From positions 1-14,205 of the forward strand of contig DAOWMZ010000011.1 of NCBI GenBank assembly GCA_030642845.1: 14,205 nt of DNA. The letters are read 5' to 3'. Shown here piece by piece: positions 1 to 8,205 of this stretch. This DNA comes from Candidatus Zixiibacteriota bacterium (GTDB taxonomy: Bacteria; Zixibacteria; MSB-5A5; GN15; FEB-12). Every line of letters starts with the position of its first letter. The first letter of the stretch is position 1. The position numbers were made by a program, and so were the translations under genes. A model generated the notes under the pieces. That model saw only the letters and a program-made list of their open reading frames with translations. It ran no database searches and was not told the DNA's origin.

Positions 1-3000
1 ATTTATAATATCAATTCCATCAGCATTACCTTCTTCAGGACATGCTGGTGGAGGACCTCCTTTAAATAAATATTCGACTAAAAAAACTAAATCAGATACT
101 AAAACCTCATCTAATGCATCTCCATCTGCATTGCCTCTGACGGGTGGAACACAACATCCATCATCACAAACATCGCCAATACCATCTTCATCGGTATCGA
201 TCTGATCCGGATTATAGGCGTAAGGACAATTATCATCAGGGCAGGTATTAGCCGGATAACCAGGGGTTCCGTAGCCATCAGCATCATGGTCAGTACAATC
301 ATCACAAACATCACCAATTCCGTCCAAATCGGCATCAGATTGATCAGAATTAGAATCATCAGGACAGTTATCACAGACATCTCCAAAAGAGTCAGAATCT
401 ATATCATTTTGGTCAGCATTGGCTGAATCCGGACAATTATCAAGGGTACAAGTGGTATAGGGGTATCCTGGGTTACCATAGCCATCGCCATCTAAATCAG
501 TGCAGGTGTCGCAACTGTCTCCAACTCCATCCATATCGGCATCTTCCTGGGAAGGATTGTAAATATCAGGGCAGTTATCTTCGGGGCATGTATTGGAAGG
601 GAATCCTGGATTGCCGAAACCATCACCATCAGTATCAGTACAGACATCACAGCTGTCGCCGATTCCATCATTGTCAGTATCTTCCTGGTTTGGATTATAA
701 TCAGAGAGGCAGTTATCACAGGAATCTCCAATATTATCCAGGTCAATATCTTCTTGATCGGGGTTATAAATATTCGGGCAATTGTCGTCAGGGCATTCAT
801 TTTCCGGTACATCAGGATCGCCAAAACCATCTCCGTCAGAGTCAATGCAAATAAATTCATCAATAGCCAATTTAGCCAGAAAAATGTCTAATTCTCCGTT
901 TGATGTATCCTGAAATGGGTTTACAGTTGGGAAGACAAGAGAACTGGTGTATCCCCCTATAAAGGCATTTTCACCAGTATCTATGACAATTCCATAACCG
1001 GATTCATAAAAAGATGCTCCAATATAAGTACTATAAATTAACGAATCACCACCGTCACTAATACAGGTAATTAAGACATCGGTATCACCATTATAAGTGC
1101 TGTCGTAAGCAATTTTAGTCGGGTAATCATCAGATGTGGTGTTTCCGGTAACGTATGCTTTGCCATGCTGATCAATATCGATAGAAGTTACGAAATCATC
1201 ACTGATACCGCCCAGGTAAGAGCTGTACCTAAGAGAGTCTCCGGTAGCGTTGAGTTTTAAAACGAAGGCATCAAAACTGCCGGAACGATCATTATCGAAA
1301 GCATTTTCAAGAGGGAAATCTGCTGAATAAGTATAGCCGGCAACAAATACTTCATCAATGCTGTCAATTGCAATTCCCAAAGCAGCATCATCATTGGCTC
1401 CACCGATAAAAGTACTGTATTCAAGAATATCACCAGTAGAATTAAGGCGCGTAACAAAACAATCTCCAAGGATTGTGCCGCCATTAAAATCAGGATCAAA
1501 AGCATTTTCAAGAGGGAAATCTGATGAGGTTGTGTAACCGGTAACAAAAGCGTCATTATCAGATCCAATGGCAATAGACAGGGCGACATCACTATCAGTT
1601 CCGCCTAAATATGTACTGAATTCGATAGTATTACCAGCAGCACTTAATTTGGTAATAAAACCGTCTTTGGAACCATCAAGACTATTATCGTAATAATTAA
1701 CAGTCGGGAAATCAGTAGAGACTGTTTTACCGGCAATATATATTTCATTATCAGAATTAATATCAATTGCATTTCCGACATCTTCGCCAACTCCTCCTAA
1801 GTATGTACTAAAAATAAGAGAGTCACCAGTAGGAGATAATTTAACCACAATGGCATCTTTACTGCCGGCATTATCCCCCTGGAAAGAATCTGCAGTAGGG
1901 AAATCTGTTGAGTTTGTTACTCCTGTGATATAAGCTGAACCAAGAGTATCGACTTTTATAGCATAAGCTTTATCATCACCGGTAGCACCACCAATATAAG
2001 TACTGTAACAGATTGAATCTCCGAGTACTGAAATTTTAGTAACAAATATATCATATCCGGTCGGTGAACCACCATTGTAGATACTGTCATATGCACTTTC
2101 CATTGGGAAATCAGGTGAAGCAATATAACCTGTAGCATATAGGTTGTCATCCGGATCAACAGCTACGCTTCGGCAATAATCATTGGAACTACCACCCAAA
2201 AAGGTGCTGTATTCTAAAATAGGATCGATAATCAGGGGTAGATTTGGATTATAGCCATTATCAAATTCAAATCCAAATGAGTAATCATCATGAAGAACGA
2301 AATGACTACTAACAGGTATTTTTGAATCGCCATCAATTTGATAAACTACCGGACTGTTTTCTATAACATTTCCAAGGCGGGATGAAATAACAAGTTTGTC
2401 ATCTTGATTAATAAAAATCTTATTTGAACCATTTACCCTGATTTTAATTAGACTGGGATCTGCCCCGATAGATACTTTGAAATCATATTCAATATTGGAG
2501 CCATTATTTCTATAAACCAGATCAATACCATCATAAATATTCTGATACATTATCTCATGAAAGGAGCTGATATTTTTGTACCATTTCGTGCAATCATTGC
2601 CAAAGAAATAATTATATTTTGAGAGGAGAGGAGTCCGTGGTATTATAATTGGATTTTGATTTGCTCCTTCAAATGATATTCTGATGATACTGTATTCAAT
2701 GCTATCAATTGTATTATCACTATCATATCCAAGACGAGCCATATCATCCAAAGATGAACTGTTTTCAACATAACGAACAAATTGATAGAAAATTTCATTA
2801 TCAGTAAACCAGATAATTGTATTTTCTGCATCGGAGCGATATTTTACTAAATCATTATACTGGCCGACGTTTGGAGTAAAGGATTGGTAGTTATTTCCTG
2901 CAATGCTTTGAAGAGATGGATTGGTATTATTTTTACTCTGTTTATAGTTAAAATCATCTCCCCGGACAGAGCTACCCTCTGGTAATGAAATTATTATTAC

Positions 3001-3051
3001 TATTAAACAAATAAACGTTAGCTTAATCAGAGATGCTAATATATGTCTCAC
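1..3051 (-). CDS. Secreted SBBP beta-propeller / TSP3 / dockerin-tail protein (3' end beyond window)
   Basis: Open for 1017 codons with no stop before the window edge, so the C-terminus is missing. Residues 1 to about 26 form a signal peptide (basic start, then a long Leu/Ile/Val core). Residues 57-278 resemble the DUF7948 head that precedes SBBP repeats (motif FTPNVGQYND, then YDGIDLVYR). Residues 280-733 hold seven SBBP-type repeats, each of the form YSTYLGG...DFPT...D.FVTKL, about 65 residues long. Residues 737-963 are thrombospondin type-3-like: about six 23-residue units of the form DNCP..NPDQ.D.D.DGIGD.CD separated by DGDGFGNPGFP linkers, rich in Asp and Cys and expected to bind calcium. 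From residue 973 a dockerin-like repeat begins (SDLVFLVEYLFKGGPPP). The GTG start at 3051 has GAGGT six bases upstream; the ATG four bases earlier is out of frame and stops after 10 codons. Probable role is a surface or extracellular structural/adhesive protein; no catalytic motif seen. Domain names are from pattern memory. Confidence 0.88.
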   Translation of the reverse strand, partial: MRHILASLIKLTFICLIVIIISLPEGSSVRGDDFNYKQSKNNTNPSLQSIAGNNYQSFTPNVGQYNDLVKYRSDAENTIIWFTDNEIFYQFVRYVENSSSLDDMARLGYDSDNTIDSIEYSIIRISFEGANQNPIIIPRTPLLSKYNYFFGNDCTKWYKNISSFHEIMYQNIYDGIDLVYRNNGSNIEYDFKVSIGADPSLIKIRVNGSNKIFINQDDKLVISSRLGNVIENSPVVYQIDGDSKIPVSSHFVLHDDYSFGFEFDNGYNPNLPLIIDPILEYSTFLGGSSNDYCRSVAVDPDDNLYATGYIASPDFPMESAYDSIYNGGSPTGYDIFVTKISVLGDSICYSTYIGGATGDDKAYAIKVDTLGSAYITGVTNSTDFPTADSFQGDNAGSKDAIVVKLSPTGDSLIFSTYLGGVGEDVGNAIDINSDNEIYIAGKTVSTDFPTVNYYDNSLDGSKDGFITKLSAAGNTIEFSTYLGGTDSDVALSIAIGSDNDAFVTGYTTSSDFPLENAFDPDFNGGTILGDCFVTRLNSTGDILEYSTFIGGANDDAALGIAIDSIDEVFVAGYTYSADFPLENAFDNDRSGSFDAFVLKLNATGDSLRYSSYLGGISDDFVTSIDIDQHGKAYVTGNTTSDDYPTKIAYDSTYNGDTDVLITCISDGGDSLIYSTYIGASFYESGYGIVIDTGENAFIGGYTSSLVFPTVNPFQDTSNGELDIFLAKLAIDEFICIDSDGDGFGDPDVPENECPDDNCPNIYNPDQEDIDLDNIGDSCDNCLSDYNPNQEDTDNDGIGDSCDVCTDTDGDGFGNPGFPSNTCPEDNCPDIYNPSQEDADMDGVGDSCDTCTDLDGDGYGNPGYPYTTCTLDNCPDSANADQNDIDSDSFGDVCDNCPDDSNSDQSDADLDGIGDVCDDCTDHDADGYGTPGYPANTCPDDNCPYAYNPDQIDTDEDGIGDVCDDGCCVPPVRGNADGDALDEVLVSDLVFLVEYLFKGGPPPACPEEGNADGIDIIN

Positions 3052-3103
3052 TCATTTACCTCGGAAAAACGCAGGTAACCTAAAGAAGAATTTCACGACT
3101 TAG

Positions 3104-3135
3104 ATTATAATAGTTATTATTCTTCTGGTTGTCAA
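3104..3135 (-). promoter_or_regulatory. Sigma70-type promoter of the SBBP/TSP3 gene
   Basis: On the minus strand a perfect TTGACA (-35, positions 3135-3130) is followed after exactly 17 bases by TATTAT (-10, 3112-3107); an overlapping TATAAT lies at 3109-3104. The predicted transcript starts near 3100, giving a leader of about 50 bases before the GTG start at 3051. This implies the gene is transcribed on its own and not only by read-through from the protease gene upstream. The rest of the 225-base gap (3052-3276) shows no gene, and I see no convincing terminator for the protease gene in it. Confidence 0.65.
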
Positions 3136-3276
3136 GTCAGATTCGCTGTTACCTTATATCAGAAAGTGCATTTATTCACTAAATCGACTAAATAGTTAGA
3201 ATCTTCACAAGCAGAGTAATTTAAAATATCAATAGTTTACCAATAATAAATATGGAATAGGCTATTCAAAATTACT

Positions 3277-6200
3277 CTATAATCCTTCACATATTGGGGG
3301 GGGACCACCCTTAAAGAGAAAATCAACCATGAAAGTCAAATCGGCTACATCCACAAAAATACCTCCATTGATAATCCCATCGGCGTTTGCTGACTCGATA
3401 ATTGGAGGAGGAAGTCCTCCTTTAAAAAGATAATCGACCATATAGACCAGATCAGCTACATTCGGACCATCTTTGTCCCCATTAGCATCACCACATATAT
3501 ACAAGGAAACAAATATGACTTCCAGCGACACAGATATAACAGTATTATTCTCATCAATGTCATTTGATGAGATATTGATATTTGCTTCATACATGCCGGA
3601 ATCAAGAGTTGCAGTATTAAAGAATAAATTCAATGTATCAATAGTCGATGGCTCCAAAATTCCTGAAAGTTTTTCAGCTATAAGCCAGTTCCCCGGATTG
3701 ACAAATTCAATTGAAAGGGAGTCTTTTAGATATGATGTCAGGTAAACGACTTCCAGTCCATCGGTACCGTTATCATTCTCAATACCGACTGCACAATTAG
3801 CGGCATCGAATCCGGAGGCAATATTCAGGTATTGATATTTTATATTTCCGTTTGGATTTAATATAATTTCTGCAGTAACTACATCACCTGTGGCGGCTTG
3901 GTATTCAGGGTAATCAACAAACTGAATTACGCACCTGTTTTCGGTCGTATCTATAAATACGTGGGGATTTGGATTGCTGCTGTTGGTTGGGTCGAGATCA
4001 TCCCAGAGCCAGGCTAAAATATTCTCAGGACCGGAAACCGAAGGAATTACAGTTTTATTTCGTGAATTCATACTGTCCGGGAAAAATCCTATTATGCCAT
4101 TTGATCCTATATATATTGAACTATAAACATTGCCATAATATGAGAATGAAAATCCTAAATCATAAGGACCACTGTAGGTGTCGTCACCAAGAGTGGAAAT
4201 TATATCAACGCCGGTAAGACTGACATCAATCCATTCAAAATCAGGTCCTTCCGGGTCATCGGAATCAATCCAGTAATAGTTGTAATTATCCGGACCACCG
4301 GCATCTTTTTCAACGGGAAATCCAATACGATTATCTTGTTCCCCTTTTGGAATATTATAATTCAGGAATTCAGTTGGATAATCTCTGTGGGCTGGTTCAA
4401 CATCACTATTTTCCAATAATTCATAAAATCGACTGGATTTTGAAAGTTGAGGGATGATATTCAGAGTATATTCCAACACACCCGTGCCAGAGTTTTCGAT
4501 AATAAGCTCTTTTACCATTGAATCTCTCTGATCCATAGTCTCAGTAAAGCTCATTGGTATTATAGAAATTTCAGGGGTATAATCGATCCTTATGTTATCG
4601 AGGTACCAGTTATCGCAGTCAACACAGGATCCTGTTGAACGAATGCGAAGTTGAAATTCATCATGAAAGCTATGAAGAGGTAATTCGATACTAACCAATT
4701 CAAATGAAGACATCCCGGAATCGTTTCCCTGATGTTGGTTCAGAATAGCCCAGGCACCCAAATCTGTTTTGTATTCAATATATAAATACTCACCTACTTC
4801 AGGAGGATCAGTCAGACCGGTTTTATAATAATATGAAAGAACCACATCTGTCTTACCCAGTAAATTTATTGGCAGGGAAGTTAAAGTATCGTTTTCGCCA
4901 TCAGAGTTTAATGCGTAAGGAGGAGATGGAATATTGATAGCACCATTTTCTACTTCAACACCAACATTGTCCGACCAGAGTAAATTAAAGAGAGTATCTT
5001 CAATGACCGGTTCATAGAAGGGGAACCGTTCCGAGTTACCAGCCGAAATTGAGGTTAATTTGCTTAAGGCAAAGAGGCTCGGAAAATTAGAAGAGACAGC
5101 AAAAATATCAACAGAGTCTCTTTCATTTAGAAGGGTTCCAGAGGGAATTGCAACTTTTACAATTATTCCGACTGAATCTGACGAAGAGACATAACCTGTT
5201 GATGTTATTACTGATGTACCCAAAGAATCATAAAACAGAACATCCCAGATTCCCAATGAATCACTAAGAAGGTAATCATCGGGATTCTCACCCTTATTAA
5301 ATATTTTCAGACTGAATGTGGTAGTATCTCCTGAAAAAGATGTGGAAGCAGCGGCAATAGGTTCCATCTCCATATCATAGGAAGGCCTGTTGCCAATAAA
5401 TATATCATCAACAAACCAATCATCAAATGTTCCGGGAGTGCCAATATTACGGATTCTCAAACGAAAACCACTATGATAAGCTTCACCGGGAAGAGGGATG
5501 ATTTCTTCGACAAACTCGGTCATATCTGACCCTGATCCCAAATATTGTTGGAGGAGCTGCCAGTTTCCGGTAGAATCCAAATACTCAAAAAAGAGGTCAT
5601 CATCAGCCTCAGGGGAATCACCATTACCGGTACGTTGATAATAATATGATAAAATCACATTTGATTCATTTTCAAGATCAATAGGTTGAGAAATAAGCGT
5701 GTCGGCTCCATTGGGGTTGCCATCGAAATTGGCACTGTAAGGTGCTGAAGGTTCATAACTCCCGACCGTACTAACTTCAACAGTTGCAGTCAGTACCCAT
5801 TTGTATATATCAAATGATATGTCAATAAACATTTCCTCGAAAGGAATAGTAAGAGGTTCACCTTCGGAGGTTGTATATAATTTTGTAAAATCTGATAAAG
5901 ATCCGTCTCCGGTTGATTGAGAGGTAAGAGTTGTTGTATCAATTTCACCATATAAACTGGATGGAATAATAACTCTCACAGTAAAATTAGAAGTATCATC
6001 AACACTGAGTTCTCCGGTAGAAGTGATTTCAGAGATTCCGGTTTCATCCCATATCGTAGTTAGCCAGAAATTATCAGATATATTAAGAGAATAATTATCA
6101 GAATAAACTCCAGTATTGATAACCTGCAGATCATACCAGATTGTATCATTAACCAATCCGGAATCGAATACTGATTCAGGAATTAAAACGAAATCATAAT

Positions 6201-7914
6201 CAATAATTTTAAAAGAAAATGTCGCAGTAGTATCAGATATCCCATTATCATCCCAGGCTGTCAAATAGTAATTTATAAATGTTCCCGGAGATTGAGCCGG
6301 AATAATTGCAGAATATTCATCCGGATTAGCGGTGCTCACCAGAGTATCAAGGTGCCAGGTTGATGAAATTTCATAGTGTAATAGTAATGAATCTGCTATT
6401 AAGGTAGTATCGGACATAATTGCAGCAATAACTTCATAATCATTAGTAGTATCTTTAGTATCAGTCAGAGGAACATGTTCTATTGAAATTCCGCAGGGAT
6501 ATCCCAGAACCAATAAGGCACTGTTAAATAGATTCAGTCTTCCGCCGGTGACGGTAATGCCATCAAGGTCGTTTATTGGATCTACGCCGTCCATAATAAA
6601 CTGTTTCATAATAAGAGCAACTGTTGCCGGATCATCTTTGTATTCATTTAATAGAGTTGGGCAGGCATTGGCATATAAAAAAGCAATTGCTCCTGCTACA
6701 TGAGGAGTGGACATCGAAGTTCCGGTCATATAACTATATCCACCCGTAACAGTCGAATAGACACTGGTACCGGGAGCACCAAGATCAATTGTAGTTAGTC
6801 CATAACCGGCGCTGGAACGTTTGTTGTCTGTATTGGTCGTATTGGTGACTGAGATCATATAGTCACTGGGACAGGCAGTGGGAACATCGCCGGCAACATC
6901 AATATTCAAATTTATATTAGCTGTTGCAGCCGCACTGATCATCCCGGCTTCCCCCAATGAATCATAAAATGCACACCAGAGAGGGTAATCAAGAGGATCA
7001 CCATAATCAACTCCAAATGATGAACTTGTGGCGACCACAAAAGCACCTTCTGCCCCGTCAGTTTCGTTATAAGTCGCTCTTAACTCCAGTACATAACCGT
7101 AAGCCTCGATAACTGTAGCTTCCTGAGTAGACGAACCGGCTACAGGCAGGATCTTAACATTCCAGTTAACCCCTGATACTCCATTGGTATTGTTTCCGAT
7201 AGCACCGGCTATTCCGGCACAATGAGTCCCATGAGCATCACCGGGGATAGTGCCATCATGGCCATAGGCATCCCAACCGTCATAATCATCAATATATCCA
7301 TTGTTGTCGTCATCGATTCCGTTTCCGGGGATTTCATTGGTATTCTTAAAAAAGTTGAGATCGGAGTGATTCAGATCACAACCTCCATCGATAATGGCTA
7401 TAACAATTTCATCACCAAAACCGGTAGTGCCGCTTGTGGTAAGATCCCAGGCTTCAGGAGCATCAATATCGGCGTCAATTGTACCTCCGTTTTGTCCGGT
7501 ATTATGCAGGTTCCATTGATTACCAAAACTGGGGTCATCAGGGAATGTTTGTCTGATCTGAATATTTTTATGGTTAAACTGTGCAATGTTGACAGAAAAA
7601 TGTCTTCTTACATCTTCGAGCAAGGCTATATGATCAGATGGTTTAAAATTATTGGGTCTGTATTCAACCAGCCAGATATTCATTCGGCGTGAGAGAAGTC
7701 TTACTTTTTTCAAGCTAACCGAGTTAAAAGCAGATTCAAGAGAGTTAATATCTGAATCGGGATCGATTTGAATAATAAAGTTACCTTCAATATATTCATC
7801 TGTTCCGGTTTGATGCTCATTAGCATTAATTGAAGATGCAAAAACTAATATTAAGCAAATTATCAGTAAATTCAGACTTATTGGGAAAAATGTTCTTTCC
7901 GATTTCAATTTCAT
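3277..7914 (-). CDS. Secreted subtilisin-like (S8) serine protease with duplicated beta-sandwich modules and dockerin-like tail, 1545 aa
   Basis: Signal peptide about residues 1-32. Residues 43-115 look like an S8 propeptide/inhibitor domain (FIIQIDPDSD...). The peptidase spans about 130-470 with the full triad: Asp176 (AIIDGGCD), His228 (HGTHCAG) and Ser400 (GTSMSTPHVAG); the oxyanion Asn is probably Asn333 in an AATAN motif replacing the usual AAGN. An Asp-rich loop at 196-215 (GNGIDDDNNGYIDD) probably binds calcium. Then come Ig-like segments (about 480-690) and two copies of a MAM/jelly-roll-like module (about 695-842 and 965-1112, each ending DxWxxDxIxI). These are separated by an Ig-like spacer. 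An ASH/BACON-like stretch follows at 1115-1155, a nidogen-like beta domain (about 1220-1405), another beta-sandwich (1405-1470) and a dockerin-like pair (1474-1545). Start ATG has AAGGGA five bases upstream. Predicted secreted or surface protease; substrate unknown. Confidence 0.93.
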   Translation of the reverse strand: MKLKSERTFFPISLNLLIICLILVFASSINANEHQTGTDEYIEGNFIIQIDPDSDINSLESAFNSVSLKKVRLLSRRMNIWLVEYRPNNFKPSDHIALLEDVRRHFSVNIAQFNHKNIQIRQTFPDDPSFGNQWNLHNTGQNGGTIDADIDAPEAWDLTTSGTTGFGDEIVIAIIDGGCDLNHSDLNFFKNTNEIPGNGIDDDNNGYIDDYDGWDAYGHDGTIPGDAHGTHCAGIAGAIGNNTNGVSGVNWNVKILPVAGSSTQEATVIEAYGYVLELRATYNETDGAEGAFVVATSSSFGVDYGDPLDYPLWCAFYDSLGEAGMISAAATANINLNIDVAGDVPTACPSDYMISVTNTTNTDNKRSSAGYGLTTIDLGAPGTSVYSTVTGGYSYMTGTSMSTPHVAGAIAFLYANACPTLLNEYKDDPATVALIMKQFIMDGVDPINDLDGITVTGGRLNLFNSALLVLGYPCGISIEHVPLTDTKDTTNDYEVIAAIMSDTTLIADSLLLHYEISSTWHLDTLVSTANPDEYSAIIPAQSPGTFINYYLTAWDDNGISDTTATFSFKIIDYDFVLIPESVFDSGLVNDTIWYDLQVINTGVYSDNYSLNISDNFWLTTIWDETGISEITSTGELSVDDTSNFTVRVIIPSSLYGEIDTTTLTSQSTGDGSLSDFTKLYTTSEGEPLTIPFEEMFIDISFDIYKWVLTATVEVSTVGSYEPSAPYSANFDGNPNGADTLISQPIDLENESNVILSYYYQRTGNGDSPEADDDLFFEYLDSTGNWQLLQQYLGSGSDMTEFVEEIIPLPGEAYHSGFRLRIRNIGTPGTFDDWFVDDIFIGNRPSYDMEMEPIAAASTSFSGDTTTFSLKIFNKGENPDDYLLSDSLGIWDVLFYDSLGTSVITSTGYVSSSDSVGIIVKVAIPSGTLLNERDSVDIFAVSSNFPSLFALSKLTSISAGNSERFPFYEPVIEDTLFNLLWSDNVGVEVENGAINIPSPPYALNSDGENDTLTSLPINLLGKTDVVLSYYYKTGLTDPPEVGEYLYIEYKTDLGAWAILNQHQGNDSGMSSFELVSIELPLHSFHDEFQLRIRSTGSCVDCDNWYLDNIRIDYTPEISIIPMSFTETMDQRDSMVKELIIENSGTGVLEYTLNIIPQLSKSSRFYELLENSDVEPAHRDYPTEFLNYNIPKGEQDNRIGFPVEKDAGGPDNYNYYWIDSDDPEGPDFEWIDVSLTGVDIISTLGDDTYSGPYDLGFSFSYYGNVYSSIYIGSNGIIGFFPDSMNSRNKTVIPSVSGPENILAWLWDDLDPTNSSNPNPHVFIDTTENRCVIQFVDYPEYQAATGDVVTAEIILNPNGNIKYQYLNIASGFDAANCAVGIENDNGTDGLEVVYLTSYLKDSLSIEFVNPGNWLIAEKLSGILEPSTIDTLNLFFNTATLDSGMYEANINISSNDIDENNTVISVSLEVIFVSLYICGDANGDKDGPNVADLVYMVDYLFKGGLPPPIIESANADGIINGGIFVDVADLTFMVDFLFKGGPPPICEGL

Positions 7915-7966
7915 AATAATCCCTTATAACTTTTTGAATACTTTTATCTTATCGGTGAAACGGTGC

Positions 7967-7982
7967 TGATACCATAGTATCA
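7967..7982. promoter_or_regulatory. Short palindrome upstream of the protease gene (possible operator)
   Basis: A perfect inverted repeat, TGATAC-CATA-GTATCA, lies 53 bases upstream of the protease ATG in the divergent gap. A GAAACGG at 7957-7963 is also matched inversely by CCGTTTC at 8000-8006. A weak minus-strand promoter is possible further up (TTGACT at 8073-8068, then TAATTT 17 bases on), which would put the palindrome in the 5' leader. It could be an operator or an mRNA hairpin; nothing identifies the regulator. Confidence 0.25.
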
Positions 7983-8088
7983 TGATTATTTGAGATTTTC
8001 CGTTTCAGCAGGTAATAAGGTTAGTATTTCCCTATATTGGACTTAAATTAACCATTTTAATAAAAATAGTCAATACAATATATATAGT

Positions 8089-8117
8089 TTCATAACAAAA
8101 GGATCACATTCTATAAT
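8089..8117 (+). promoter_or_regulatory. Candidate sigma70-type promoter of the DASS symporter gene
   Basis: TTCATA (4 of 6 consensus positions) is followed after 17 bases by a perfect TATAAT at 8112-8117. The predicted start near 8124 leaves a leader of about 80 bases. The region is very AT-rich, so the -10 match alone is weak evidence. The divergent gap 7915-8205 otherwise shows no gene. Confidence 0.4.
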
Positions 8118-8205
8118 ATAACAATAATTACAAAATGTTAAAGTTGTTTTTTTATGTAAAATATGTTCATTTAGTTAATTACAGTGGAAGGATGATTGTT
8201 ACGTT

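Noticed and set aside
840..2215. Periodic repeats of about 200 bases suggestive of a CRISPR or satellite array
   Set aside because: The period equals one SBBP protein repeat, the reading frame is continuous, and variation falls between conserved codons; there are no short identical repeats with unique spacers.
7222..7692. 156-codon open frame antisense to the protease catalytic domain
   Set aside because: It is a shadow of the conserved subtilisin coding strand, with no ribosome site or family match.
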